A DNA stretch of 64,000 bases from AG-12 sp027339635 (GTDB taxonomy: Bacteria > Chloroflexota > Dormibacteria > Aeolococcales > Bog-877), in the NCBI GenBank assembly GCA_027339635.1, contig DAHWNZ010000001.1, forward strand, positions 29,222 to 93,221, given 5' to 3'. The notes under the pieces are model-generated. The model did no database searches, was not told where the DNA came from, and saw nothing but the letters and a program-made list of their open reading frames with translations. Below are positions 33,659-41,499 of this stretch, one piece after another (position 1 is the first letter of the stretch; every line of letters starts with the position of its first letter). The position numbers and the translations under genes were made by a program.

Positions 33659-34705
33659 ATGCTGGCCGCGACCAGGCTGGAGTCCAGCGACGCCACCCCG
33701 GCCTGGTTCATGCGGCAGGCGGGCCGCTCCCTGCCGTCGTACCGCGCCCTGCGCCAGCGCCTGAGCCTGCTCGAGATGGTCAGAGACCCAGCCGTCGCGG
33801 CGGAGGTGACTCTCATGCCCGTTGACCTGCTGGGAGTGGATGCGGCAGTGCTCTTCGCCGATATCGTCCTGCCGCTCGAGGGCCTGGGTGTCGCCTTTGA
33901 GATACGGGAGGGGGTCGGCCCGGTCATAGACGAGCCCATCCGCAGTGGTGAGCAGGTCGCACGTCTGCGCGTGGTGGACCCCCTGGAGTCCACTCCGTAC
34001 CTCTTCGAGACAATCCATCTGGTCAGGCGCTCTCTCGGGGACAGAGCGGCCCTGGTCGGGTTCGGGCCGTCGCCCTTCACTCTGGCCTGCTACCTGGTGG
34101 AGGGCTCAGGATCAAGGGACTACCCTCACGTCCGGGCTCTGATGCAGGGTCAGAGCTCACTCTGGGAAGCGCTCATGCGCACCCTGACCACGGTGCTGAC
34201 CGCCTACCTCACTGCCCAAGCGCATGCCGGTGCCCAGATCGTTCAGATCTTCGACAGCTGGGTCGGGGTGCTACCTGGGGAAGCCTACCAGCGCCAGGTC
34301 GTGCCCCATCTGCAGGAGATGTTCCGGGCCCTGGATGGGGTCGTCCCGGCTCTCTACTTCTCGACCGGCTCCACCCACCTCATGGAAGGGATCCGATCGA
34401 CCGGGGCGCCCGGAGTCTCCGTCGACTGGCGCCAGGGGCTGAGCCAGGCGTGGAGTCAGCTGGGGTACGACCACTTCATCCAAGGCAACCTCGACCCCGC
34501 GCTGCTGCTGGCGCCGTTGCCGATCCTCGACGCGGGGGTGCGGGGGGTGCTCGACCAGGCCGCGGGGCGCCCGGGGCACATCTTCAACCTCGGGCACGGG
34601 GTGCTTCCCGAATCTGACCCGGGGCGGCTCCGCCACGTGGTCGATATGGTTCACGAACTCACCTCAGATCTGGGGCCAGCGGCCGGGAGCTCCGCTCCGG
34701 GTTGA
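33659..34705 (+). CDS. hemE: Uroporphyrinogen decarboxylase
   Basis: 348 residues from ATG 33659, which has AAGGTG eight bases upstream. An in-frame ATG at 33608 would add 17 residues and sit in the inverted repeat shared with the ubiA-like gene. The N-terminal signature PAWFMRQAGRSLPSYR carries the substrate-binding Arg residues. Later come LFADIVLPLEGLG, the second signature GFGPSPFTLACYLVEG and FDSWVGVLPGEAY. It removes four acetate carboxyls from uroporphyrinogen III to give coproporphyrinogen III in haem synthesis. Family length is about 350. No other haem gene is in view. Confidence 0.95.
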   Translation: MLAATRLESSDATPAWFMRQAGRSLPSYRALRQRLSLLEMVRDPAVAAEVTLMPVDLLGVDAAVLFADIVLPLEGLGVAFEIREGVGPVIDEPIRSGEQVARLRVVDPLESTPYLFETIHLVRRSLGDRAALVGFGPSPFTLACYLVEGSGSRDYPHVRALMQGQSSLWEALMRTLTTVLTAYLTAQAHAGAQIVQIFDSWVGVLPGEAYQRQVVPHLQEMFRALDGVVPALYFSTGSTHLMEGIRSTGAPGVSVDWRQGLSQAWSQLGYDHFIQGNLDPALLLAPLPILDAGVRGVLDQAAGRPGHIFNLGHGVLPESDPGRLRHVVDMVHELTSDLGPAAGSSAPG

Positions 34706-34731
34706 CCCACGACCCCTCAATCGGTTACCTT
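34702..34731 (+). promoter_or_regulatory. Sigma70-type promoter for the CHAP gene
   Basis: TTGACC (34702-34707) and TACCTT (34726-34731) are separated by 18 bases. The -35 overlaps the hemE stop codon. Transcription would begin about 34738, giving a 30-base leader with GGAGG before ATG 34768. Confidence 0.5.
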
Positions 34732-34767
34732 CCCCCCTCGTAACGGTCGCGCTATGTGGGAGGACGT

Positions 34768-35739
34768 ATGCGCGGAGCCCGATGTATTGGGCGTGTCTCG
34801 CTTGCGGTCGCGATGGCTGGCATGGTCTGGGTCTCGGCGGTTGCCGGGGCTAGCCTCGACGCCTCAGCCAAGCAGGGACTAGCCCTCGACAAGGCCCAGC
34901 TGAACTCGCTGATCACCCAATTGCAGGCTCAGGGTGATCTGGCGGCGAGGAGCCAGGTCGTGGCCTTGGTGACCAAGATCGAGACCGAGCAGAGCTACGT
35001 CGCTCAGCTCGACAAGCAGTTGGCGGGGGACCAGGCGACGGCCGCCGTGCTCACCCAGCAGATGACCGGCGACAGGACGGCCCTGGTCAGCCTGGTGAGC
35101 ACGGCCTACGTTGACGGCAACGGCAGCCAGGCCGTTGCCGAGGCTCTGGCCGCCCCCAACATCTCTCAGTTCTTGGCCAGCTCCACCCTGCCGGCGGCGA
35201 TTGCCTCTCAGGTCTCGGGACTGGTGGGAGAGATCCGTCACGACCGCCAAGTTGTCGCCACCGACACCGCACAGCTCCAGGCGGACGAGAGTCAGGCCAT
35301 GGCAGCGGAGCAGCAGCTGGGGGTGCAGGCTCAGCAGCTGCTCTCCCAGCTGTCAGCGCCCCAACCGCTGGTGGGGATCGGTGCCGGAGGATCTGGCAGT
35401 TGGTCGTTCGCATACGGCGACTGCACCTGGTACGTGGCCACCCAGCGCAAGGTGACCTGGGGGGGCAACGCCGACCAGTGGTGGGCGAACGCCGCCGCGG
35501 CGGGCTACCTGGAGGGACAGACACCAGAGGTTGGCTCGATTGTCGTATGGGGGCCGGACGTGCCCGGTGAGAGTTACGGGTACGGGCATGTGGCTTACGT
35601 GGAAGCGGTCCAGGGGAATCAGTTCGAGGTTTCCGAGATGAACTTCAGTGGCGTCCCGGGGGGTGGGTGGGACAGAGTCGACTATCGATGGGTTCCGGAT
35701 GGCGCAGGGTACCTGGGTTTCATATACGGCCCGGGTTGA
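34768..35739 (+). CDS. Secreted coiled-coil CHAP peptidoglycan hydrolase
   Basis: 323 residues from ATG 34768 with GGAGG four bases upstream. Signal peptide (about residues 1-32), then a long coiled coil (about 35-200) with the PcsB/CwlO-like pattern DRTALVSLVSTAYVDGNG followed by ISQFLASS. The C-terminal CHAP domain has catalytic Cys in GDCTWYVATQ (about 219) and His in YGYGHVAYVE (about 273). Coiled-coil hydrolases of this plan are usually kept inactive until recruited by FtsEX; no ftsEX is in the window. A lytic transglycosylase gene overlaps its end. Confidence 0.9.
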   Translation: MRGARCIGRVSLAVAMAGMVWVSAVAGASLDASAKQGLALDKAQLNSLITQLQAQGDLAARSQVVALVTKIETEQSYVAQLDKQLAGDQATAAVLTQQMTGDRTALVSLVSTAYVDGNGSQAVAEALAAPNISQFLASSTLPAAIASQVSGLVGEIRHDRQVVATDTAQLQADESQAMAAEQQLGVQAQQLLSQLSAPQPLVGIGAGGSGSWSFAYGDCTWYVATQRKVTWGGNADQWWANAAAAGYLEGQTPEVGSIVVWGPDVPGESYGYGHVAYVEAVQGNQFEVSEMNFSGVPGGGWDRVDYRWVPDGAGYLGFIYGPG

Positions 35740-36343
35740 GCTGAGCCTGAGGCCCGAGGCCTCAGCTCGGCCCACCTCGCTGCCGTTGGTGGCCAGTCGC
35801 CTACGCTGGCTGATGGCTGCCGTGGCCGTCCTGGTGGTGGCGCCCGTCCTCAGCGTCGCAGCAACTCAGGGAACGGCGGCCCCGGCGTCCGCCGCCCCGG
35901 CCGCGATCAGCAGGATCGCCTTCCAGGCCCGAGCCATCCTGTCGCCCACCAGCTATGAGGTGACGATGCCGCTCCAGGAGGCCAAGGTGACCCCGCCACC
36001 TCCACCTCCACCCGCCGTTTCGGCCAACGCCTCGCTGCCTTACGGCAGCTCCTTCTGGCAGCCGGTGGCCGAGCCCCCGATCGGGACGATCAAGCAGATC
36101 ATCTGGGCCGCGGGACAGCGGTACAACGTCTCCTACACCTGGCTCCTGTCCGTGGCAGAGTGTGAGTCCGGCCTGGATCCCACCGACGTGAACCGATCGT
36201 CGGGAGCCAGCGGGCTGTTCCAGTTCATGCCAGCCACCTTCTACGGCCACGGTGGCACCGACATTTGGAACCCAACCCAGCAGGCCGATATCGCTGCCAA
36301 GATGTTCTCGATCGGAGAGTCCTCGGAGTGGGTGTGCAAGTAG
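35699..36343 (+). CDS. Secreted SLT-type lytic transglycosylase
   Basis: 214 residues from ATG 35699, overlapping the CHAP gene by 41 bases. High GC at third codon positions just after the upstream stop supports a start at or before that point, but TTG 35786 is an alternative. One hydrophobic signal (RLRWLMAAVAVLVVAPVLS), an Ala/Pro linker with polyproline, then the Slt domain. Catalytic Glu lies in SVAECESGLDP, followed by SGASGLFQFMPATF and the C-terminal SSEWVCK. It cleaves glycan strands to give anhydromuropeptides. Its pairing with a CHAP enzyme suggests joint wall remodelling. Confidence 0.85.
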   Translation: MAQGTWVSYTARVELSLRPEASARPTSLPLVASRLRWLMAAVAVLVVAPVLSVAATQGTAAPASAAPAAISRIAFQARAILSPTSYEVTMPLQEAKVTPPPPPPPAVSANASLPYGSSFWQPVAEPPIGTIKQIIWAAGQRYNVSYTWLLSVAECESGLDPTDVNRSSGASGLFQFMPATFYGHGGTDIWNPTQQADIAAKMFSIGESSEWVCK

Positions 36344-36353
36344 ACTGACCGTA

Positions 36354-36572
36354 GTGCGGTTGCTCTCCCAACTCTTGTTGAGTCGGCGGTGGCAGGAGTC
36401 CAGCTTTCGCAAGGATGCGGCGGCCATGGTGCTGCTGATCGGGTCTTTCTTCGGCCATCAGCCACCCCACATCGAGCCCCTGCCAACGGTGATCGGGACG
36501 CCCCTGGGGCATGACCCAGATGCCGACGAGGTCGAGGTGCGGCTCCCGGATTCTCAGCGGCCACTCCCATAG
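36354..36572 (+). CDS. Possible small protein, unknown
   Basis: 72 residues from GTG 36354, ten bases after the transglycosylase stop and nine before the next start. It is basic at the N-terminus (RLLSQLLLSRRWQE) and has a short hydrophobic patch (AAAMVLLIGSFF) and an acidic Pro-containing tail. No family recognised and no clear ribosome site. It is kept because it fills the gap in the same direction, but it may be non-coding. Confidence 0.3.
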   Translation: MRLLSQLLLSRRWQESSFRKDAAAMVLLIGSFFGHQPPHIEPLPTVIGTPLGHDPDADEVEVRLPDSQRPLP

Positions 36573-36581
36573 AATCGTTCG

Positions 36582-37745
36582 GTGGCTGCTAGCGAATTCG
36601 CTGCTGGCACCCGCCTGGGCTGGCTCACGGAGCGTCGGCCCAGGTGGGTGGAGATCTTGGAGCAGCTGGTTGTGCTGGAGTCTCCCAGTGGAGACCGAGC
36701 TCGGCTCCGGGCGGTGAGCGAAGCAGTGCGGGATCTCGCTGCCGCACTCTTCGCTCCCGAGGAGCTGGAGATCGTCGAGGAGTTTGGTGTGCCGGCCGTC
36801 CGGGCGCACATGGGAGCCGGGGAGGGGCCAGCCACCCTCCTCCTGTGTCATCTCGACACGGTCTGGGAGGTCGGGGCGTTCCAGCCCCTCTACCAAGAGG
36901 CGGACGGAAGGGCGAGTGGCCCTGGGGTGTTCGACATGAAGGGTGGGGTCGTGATCGCTCTCGCTGCCCTGGCAGCCCTGCGCGCCCTGGGTCCCGGCGA
37001 GGTCCGGGCAACTCTGCTGTGCACCGGCGACGAGGAGCTGGGCAGTGCCGGGTCCAGAGCCCTGATCGAGGCCGAAGCCCGTAAGGCTGGCGCGGTCTTG
37101 GTCCTAGAGGCTCCGGCCGGCACGGCGGTCAAGGTCGCTCGCAAGGGTGTGGGCACATATCACCTGCGCATGAAGGGGCGGGCGGCGCACGCTGGCCTGG
37201 AGCCCGAGCGGGGCGTCAACGCGGTGGTGGAGCTTGCTTCCCTGATCCCGCAAGTGGCGGCGCTCGCCCGCCCAGACCACGGCACGACGGTCACCCCCAC
37301 AGTGTTCCAAGGGGGCGGGCGAGTCAACGTGGTCCCCGCGGCAGCTGAGCTGCAAGTCGACGTGCGCTTCGCCACTTTTGCTGAGGCGGACCGGGTCGAT
37401 CGAGCCATGAGGTCGCTTGTTGCCGCGGACCCGGAGGCGACCATGACCGTAGGCGGGGGGCCCAACCGCCCTCCCATGGAGAGAGGCGCCTCCCGCGACC
37501 TTTTCAAAGTTGCCGCCCGGGAGGCCGCGGAATTGGGCCTTCCCGCCCTGGAGGGGACCAGCGTCGGCGGGGGGAGTGACGGCAACTTCACGGCTGCCCT
37601 CGGGATTCCCACCCTGGACGGTATGGGGATCGTGGGCGGCAACGCTCACGCCGCCGGAGAATGGGCTGACACCAGCAGCATCGCGCCCAGGGCCGCCCTG
37701 GTCGCCGGCTTGGTCAGAGCAATTTCTGAAGGAGCTTTGGGGTGA
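36582..37745 (+). CDS. M20 family metallohydrolase (N-acyl amino acid deacylase type)
   Basis: 387 residues from GTG 36582. Zinc-ligand blocks of M20 peptidases are present in order: CHLDTVWE, GVFDMKGG (bridging Asp), CTGDEELGS (general base and ligand Glu), AHAGLEPERG for the lid domain, and NAHAAGEW near the end. It resembles carboxypeptidase G2-like enzymes, which hydrolyse C-terminal or N-acyl amide bonds of amino acids. It overlaps the next gene (an N-acylamino acid racemase-like enolase) as GTGA, so a role in removing an N-acyl group from an amino acid is likely. Confidence 0.92.
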   Translation: MAASEFAAGTRLGWLTERRPRWVEILEQLVVLESPSGDRARLRAVSEAVRDLAAALFAPEELEIVEEFGVPAVRAHMGAGEGPATLLLCHLDTVWEVGAFQPLYQEADGRASGPGVFDMKGGVVIALAALAALRALGPGEVRATLLCTGDEELGSAGSRALIEAEARKAGAVLVLEAPAGTAVKVARKGVGTYHLRMKGRAAHAGLEPERGVNAVVELASLIPQVAALARPDHGTTVTPTVFQGGGRVNVVPAAAELQVDVRFATFAEADRVDRAMRSLVAADPEATMTVGGGPNRPPMERGASRDLFKVAAREAAELGLPALEGTSVGGGSDGNFTAALGIPTLDGMGIVGGNAHAAGEWADTSSIAPRAALVAGLVRAISEGALG

Positions 37746-38869
37746 GAGTTGACGAACTGGCGGCGCTGAAGATCGAGCGGGCGCGCCTCAGGGTGGTGTC
37801 GCTGCCTCTGGTCTCTCCCTTTACGACCAGCTTCGGGACTCAAACCGAACGGCGGGCCCTGCTCGTCGAGCTCTTCTCGGACGGACTGGTGGGCAGAGGC
37901 GAGTCAGCGGCGGGGATAGATCCCGGCTACTCGGGAGAGACCTACCGTACTGACATGGAGGCGCTGCGACGCCACATCCTGCCCTCGGTCGTCGGGCACC
38001 CGCAGGCCAACGTCGACGAGCAGAGGCAGCGGTACGCCTGGGTGCGGGGCTACAACATGGCCAAGGCCGCAGTGGAGATGGCCCTCCTGGACCTGGCGGG
38101 GCAGGCTCATAGCCTCAGTTTGGCGGCGATTCTGGGAGGCTCCAAGAAGCGAATTCCGTGTGGTGTCAGCATCGGCATCCAAGCCTCCATTCCGGCCACT
38201 CTCGACGCCATCGAGGGGTACCTGGCCAAGGGTTACCAGCGGGTCAAGCTCAAGTGCAAGCCGGGGTACGATCTGCAACTGGCGGAGGCGGTTCGGAGCC
38301 GTTTTCCCGACACTCCGATCATGCTGGATGCCAACAGCGCCTACACCCTTGAGGATGCGCCAAGGTTGCGCGGCCTCGACCAGTATCGGCTGATGATGAT
38401 CGAACAGCCGCTGCCGCACGACGACCTCATCGACCACGCCGCGCTTCAGCATCTGCTGCAAACACCGATCTGCCTCGACGAGAGCGTGGAGTCGCTTGCC
38501 GATCTGCGCGCCGCCCTGGCGCTCGGCTCGGGCCAAATTCTCAACATAAAGCTGGGCCGGGTCGGCGGCCTGCTCCCCGCGCGTGAGATCCACGACAGCT
38601 GCAAGGAGGCTGGGTGGCCCGTTTGGTGCGGAGGCATGTTGGAGACGGGCATCGGCCGAGCAGCCAACCTGGCCCTGGCGTCACTCGAGGGCTTCACCCT
38701 GCCTGGGGACACCTCCGCCAGTGATCGATACTTCACCAGGGATCTGCTGGAGGAACCGTTCGCCCTGGCCGCCGACGGCACGCTTCCGGTCCCGGACGGT
38801 CCCGGGCTGGGCGTTGCGGTGGACCAGAGGCGGCTTGATGAGGCCACCGTGGCGCTGGAGGAGGTCTGA
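37742..38869 (+). CDS. Enolase-superfamily N-acylamino acid racemase / o-succinylbenzoate synthase-like
   Basis: 375 residues from GTG 37742, overlapping the M20 gene. The muconate-lactonising subgroup residues are visible: KxK in RVKLKCKPG (Lys 169 and 171), metal ligands in IMLDANSAY (196), IEQPL (221) and LDESVES, and the distal base in LNIKLGRVGG. The same fold serves MenC (menaquinone) and N-succinylamino acid racemase (NSAR). Because no men gene is here and an M20 hydrolase precedes it, NSAR is preferred. In the known D-to-L amino acid salvage route a succinyltransferase, NSAR and an M20 desuccinylase work together. No transferase is seen next to it. Confidence 0.9.
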   Translation: MRVDELAALKIERARLRVVSLPLVSPFTTSFGTQTERRALLVELFSDGLVGRGESAAGIDPGYSGETYRTDMEALRRHILPSVVGHPQANVDEQRQRYAWVRGYNMAKAAVEMALLDLAGQAHSLSLAAILGGSKKRIPCGVSIGIQASIPATLDAIEGYLAKGYQRVKLKCKPGYDLQLAEAVRSRFPDTPIMLDANSAYTLEDAPRLRGLDQYRLMMIEQPLPHDDLIDHAALQHLLQTPICLDESVESLADLRAALALGSGQILNIKLGRVGGLLPAREIHDSCKEAGWPVWCGGMLETGIGRAANLALASLEGFTLPGDTSASDRYFTRDLLEEPFALAADGTLPVPDGPGLGVAVDQRRLDEATVALEEV

Positions 38870-38954
38870 GTCCGGTGATCGACGGGCCTGAGCTTGGCGA
38901 TCCGTTTTCTGGGCTCTCAACCGCCCTGGCCCCACCCGGGCTGTTCGGTGCACC

Positions 38955-39602
38955 ATGAGTTTGGTGGTGGTGGTGGGGGATCAGGATCTTTACCAGCGCA
39001 CTCGGCAGCTCCTGCCGAACTTCCAGGTGATCGGCCTCGTCGACGAGCCTGAGTTGGCCGACCCGGTCACAAGCGTGGGACCGATCCGCTCCCTGATCGA
39101 CAGCACCAACACCCCAGACGCGGTCGTCAGCGGGGGGAGCCCCGGGTTCACGGTGTTGAGTCAGATCGCGCAGCTGTCACCCAGCCGCTGCTATGTATAC
39201 CCCGGCGAGGCCGCCGGGTGGCCGCCCGACACCCTGCGATGGATTGCTGAGGCGACTGGAATGAGCCTGCTGCCTCAGCTGGAGAGTCTGCCCGCGGCCA
39301 TTCTGGCGCGGGGCGCGGTGCCGGCTGGGCCGGCCGACCCGCCGCTTCCTGCGCCACCGCCGCAGGCATCCACGCCGACCGCTCGTAAGCCGGACGGCCG
39401 CGGAGTCCCCACGGCTGGCGGAGGCGACTATTCGTGGGCTGACGCGACCCCGGTGCAGGTTCCCCCGCCTCCTGTGTCGCTGGACAAGGACCCAGTTCCC
39501 GGCCCTCCGCAGGTGATCGATGCCGGCCCAGCCCCGCGAGCGCCCGAGACCGCCTACCTGCCCACCGATGTGCTGCGGCCCCTCCGGCCCCGGGACAATT
39601 GA
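38955..39602 (+). CDS. Receiver/Rossmann-like N-domain with Pro-rich tail, unknown
   Basis: 215 residues from ATG 38955. The first 110 residues alternate strands and helices (SLVVVVGDQDLYQRTRQLL, DAVVSGG, YVYPGEAAG, RWIAEATG) like a degenerate receiver or the N-domain of TadZ-type proteins, but without the phospho-acceptor set. The rest is a Pro/Ala-rich, probably disordered tail. No membrane segment. No family name can be given. It starts a group of three same-strand unknown genes before folB. Confidence 0.6.
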   Translation: MSLVVVVGDQDLYQRTRQLLPNFQVIGLVDEPELADPVTSVGPIRSLIDSTNTPDAVVSGGSPGFTVLSQIAQLSPSRCYVYPGEAAGWPPDTLRWIAEATGMSLLPQLESLPAAILARGAVPAGPADPPLPAPPPQASTPTARKPDGRGVPTAGGGDYSWADATPVQVPPPPVSLDKDPVPGPPQVIDAGPAPRAPETAYLPTDVLRPLRPRDN

Positions 39603-39608
39603 CGCTCG

Positions 39609-40016
39609 ATGCCCAGCATTCCCCTGCGCCGCCGGGCCCAGAGCTCAGAGCTGCCAAGCCGCTGCAGATCAGAGCTCCAACGCATCCTAGCGACCCTGGA
39701 CGACGCCGCCATGACGGGGAATCTGGCACGCCTTGGCCAGGCCTTCTCGGGGGACGCTCTGAGCGAGATCAGGGCCCGCTTCCATGCCTATCAGATGGCG
39801 GGGATCCAAGTGAGCCCCTTTCGCGAGGCATTACATGTTGAGATGAGCCCAGATAGGTTCCCGGACGGGCTGCACCTAAGGGTCCAGTATCGGGATCGGA
39901 CGAGCTTTCTGTGCTCGGGCGCTCAACCGGCCACGGCCAACGACCCGGTGCAGCTCTCAATTGTCCTGGACACGGGAAGCGATCCCTGGCGCGTCGCCAC
40001 GATCTCAGAGGATTGA
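39609..40016 (+). CDS. Unknown small soluble protein
   Basis: 135 residues from ATG 39609, six bases after the previous stop. A basic start (RRRAQSSELPSR) is followed by a helical stretch with AMTGNLARLGQAFSGDALSEI and a beta-rich end (LHVEMSPDRF, LRVQYRDRTSF, WRVATISED). The pattern is like a small NTF2/SnoaL-type fold without visible active residues. No signal peptide. Function unknown. Confidence 0.55.
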   Translation: MPSIPLRRRAQSSELPSRCRSELQRILATLDDAAMTGNLARLGQAFSGDALSEIRARFHAYQMAGIQVSPFREALHVEMSPDRFPDGLHLRVQYRDRTSFLCSGAQPATANDPVQLSIVLDTGSDPWRVATISED

Positions 40017-40108
40017 CCACAGGAAGGCCCGGACGGCACGTGCTAGGCTGAATTATTCTCACGCGGGCCACGGCCTGCAAGGAGCCATCGACGGGATTGG
40101 GAGCACCC

Positions 40109-40567
40109 TTGGCCAAAGACTCGCCGGAAGAAGACATTCAAGAACCGCGACCAAGGGCCGACGGCCTGGAGAGACAGGCGGCCCTCGACGAAGACGAGAT
40201 CGGATCGGAGGAGGAGGTGGTCGTCGAAGCGGACGAAGCCCTGGTCGAGGAGGTGGTGCCCGCGAGGCCCCCGACCCGCACCTCCCCGCCACGTCCCTGG
40301 GGAGGCAACCGAGGCAACCTCTCTGCGGAGGATCTCTCTCCCGAGGAACTCACCCCTGAAATGCGCTGGCCCCCGGGTAGCTGGGTACGGGTCACCGATG
40401 TCCACCGCCACAGCACCGGAGAGCCCATCGGAACGATAGCGGTTGGGGATGTCGGGCAGGTGACAGCCGCTCTATCGCAGACTCTGGTGGTGCTGTTCCC
40501 GACCCGGGACAACCGACGCGAGGTGATCCACATCGACTCCATCGAGGCGGTCGACGCCCCGGAGTGA
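40109..40567 (+). CDS. Acidic protein with SH3-like C-terminal domain, unknown
   Basis: 152 residues from TTG 40109, chosen for a GGGAG five bases upstream; TTG 40097 is possible. The first 60 residues are strongly acidic and disordered-looking (DEDEIGSEEEVVVEADEAL). The last 70 look like a small beta-barrel (GSWVRVTDV, GTIAVGDVGQV, TLVVLFPTRDN), as in SH3/KOW-like modules. The folB start overlaps its stop as GTGA. Function unknown. Confidence 0.6.
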   Translation: MAKDSPEEDIQEPRPRADGLERQAALDEDEIGSEEEVVVEADEALVEEVVPARPPTRTSPPRPWGGNRGNLSAEDLSPEELTPEMRWPPGSWVRVTDVHRHSTGEPIGTIAVGDVGQVTAALSQTLVVLFPTRDNRREVIHIDSIEAVDAPE

Positions 40568-41010
40568 GCACCCCAACCTCAGGTCAAGGGAACGCGCCGA
40601 AGCTCCACGCTCACGAGGGGCCGGCCACGGATGATCCGGTGCTGCCCCCTGGGCCGCTTCCGGGCAGGCTTCTACTCCACGGGCTGAGATTCTTCGGGCA
40701 CCACGGCGACGGCGAGCCGGAGCGCCGCCTGGGGGGCCACTTCGTGGTGGACGTTGAGCTGACGGTGGACCTGTCGGAGGCGGCGAGGTCCGACCGCCTC
40801 GCGGACACGGTCCCATATCCGCTGGCCCACGAGGTGGCCCGGCGGATCACCGAGGAAGGCGAGTATCACCTGTTGGAGGCTCTGGCCGCCCGGATCGCCG
40901 CCGCCGAACTGGCCCTGCCAGGGGTGCTCGGGGTCCGCGTCAGGGTCACCAAGCAGCCCCGACTTCCCCAACAGACGGTCGGATTCGCAGTGGAGCTCGC
41001 CCTTCCCTGA
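40564..41010 (+). CDS. folB: Dihydroneopterin aldolase
   Basis: 148 residues from GTG 40564. Core motif LHGLRFFGHHGDGEPER, the helix DRLADTVPYPLAHEVARRI and the conserved HLLEALAARIA with its Glu are FolB-like, as is the late Lys in VRVTKQPRLP. The enzyme cleaves dihydroneopterin to 6-hydroxymethyl-dihydropterin in folate synthesis. It has an N-terminal extension of about 28 polar residues. A Tyr after DTV in many members (DTVDYG) reads PYP here. No folK or folP is adjacent. Confidence 0.9.
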   Translation: MSTPTSGQGNAPKLHAHEGPATDDPVLPPGPLPGRLLLHGLRFFGHHGDGEPERRLGGHFVVDVELTVDLSEAARSDRLADTVPYPLAHEVARRITEEGEYHLLEALAARIAAAELALPGVLGVRVRVTKQPRLPQQTVGFAVELALP

Positions 41011-41163
41011 CGCCCGGGACCCCGGCTCTCCCCGCTGAGCCCGGTTCCTGCGAGGAGGTCGGGGGCGGGTGCCCTGCCCCGTGGTTGACGTCGCCGTCGC
41101 CGGGCCTCCGGCGGACTTACACACAAGTGCTCCTCGACCCTCGCAAGCTGAGGTTGAATCCAA

Positions 41164-41496
41164 ATGTCAGGGACCACCTTCACTGATTCGTCGCCCCATG
41201 AAGAGGTAATCGCCTGGGGCCTGCCGGCGGGCCGTCTCGCCTTGGTCGCCGGCGCGACCCTACTGGCCGCCGCCTGCCTACATCTCCCGGGGCCGAATCT
41301 TGAACGGCTGGCGGCGGGGACCATCACTCTCCTTTGCGGCTGTGGCCTGGGATGGATCCGCGTTCAGGGAGTTCCCCTGGCGACCTGGGCCCTGAGGGCC
41401 ACGAGAGCGGTGTGGCGTACCCGGCTTGAGGCGCGGTGCAGCCCCACCCGGTGGCGCTGCGTGGACGAGACGACGAGCTGCCCCAGTGGCACCTAG
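41164..41496 (+). CDS. PrgI-like membrane protein (type IV locus 2)
   Basis: 110 residues from ATG 41164. A polar start is followed by two adjacent helices (LALVAGATLLAAACLHL; LAAGTITLLCGCGLGWI) and a basic cytoplasmic end (ATRAVWRTRLEARCSPTRW). It lies three bases before the VirB4-like gene, the same relation as the 27256 gene to its VirB4. The family call is by topology and position; sequence similarity to the first copy is not obvious by eye. Confidence 0.65.
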   Translation: MSGTTFTDSSPHEEVIAWGLPAGRLALVAGATLLAAACLHLPGPNLERLAAGTITLLCGCGLGWIRVQGVPLATWALRATRAVWRTRLEARCSPTRWRCVDETTSCPSGT

Positions 41497-41499
41497 GCA

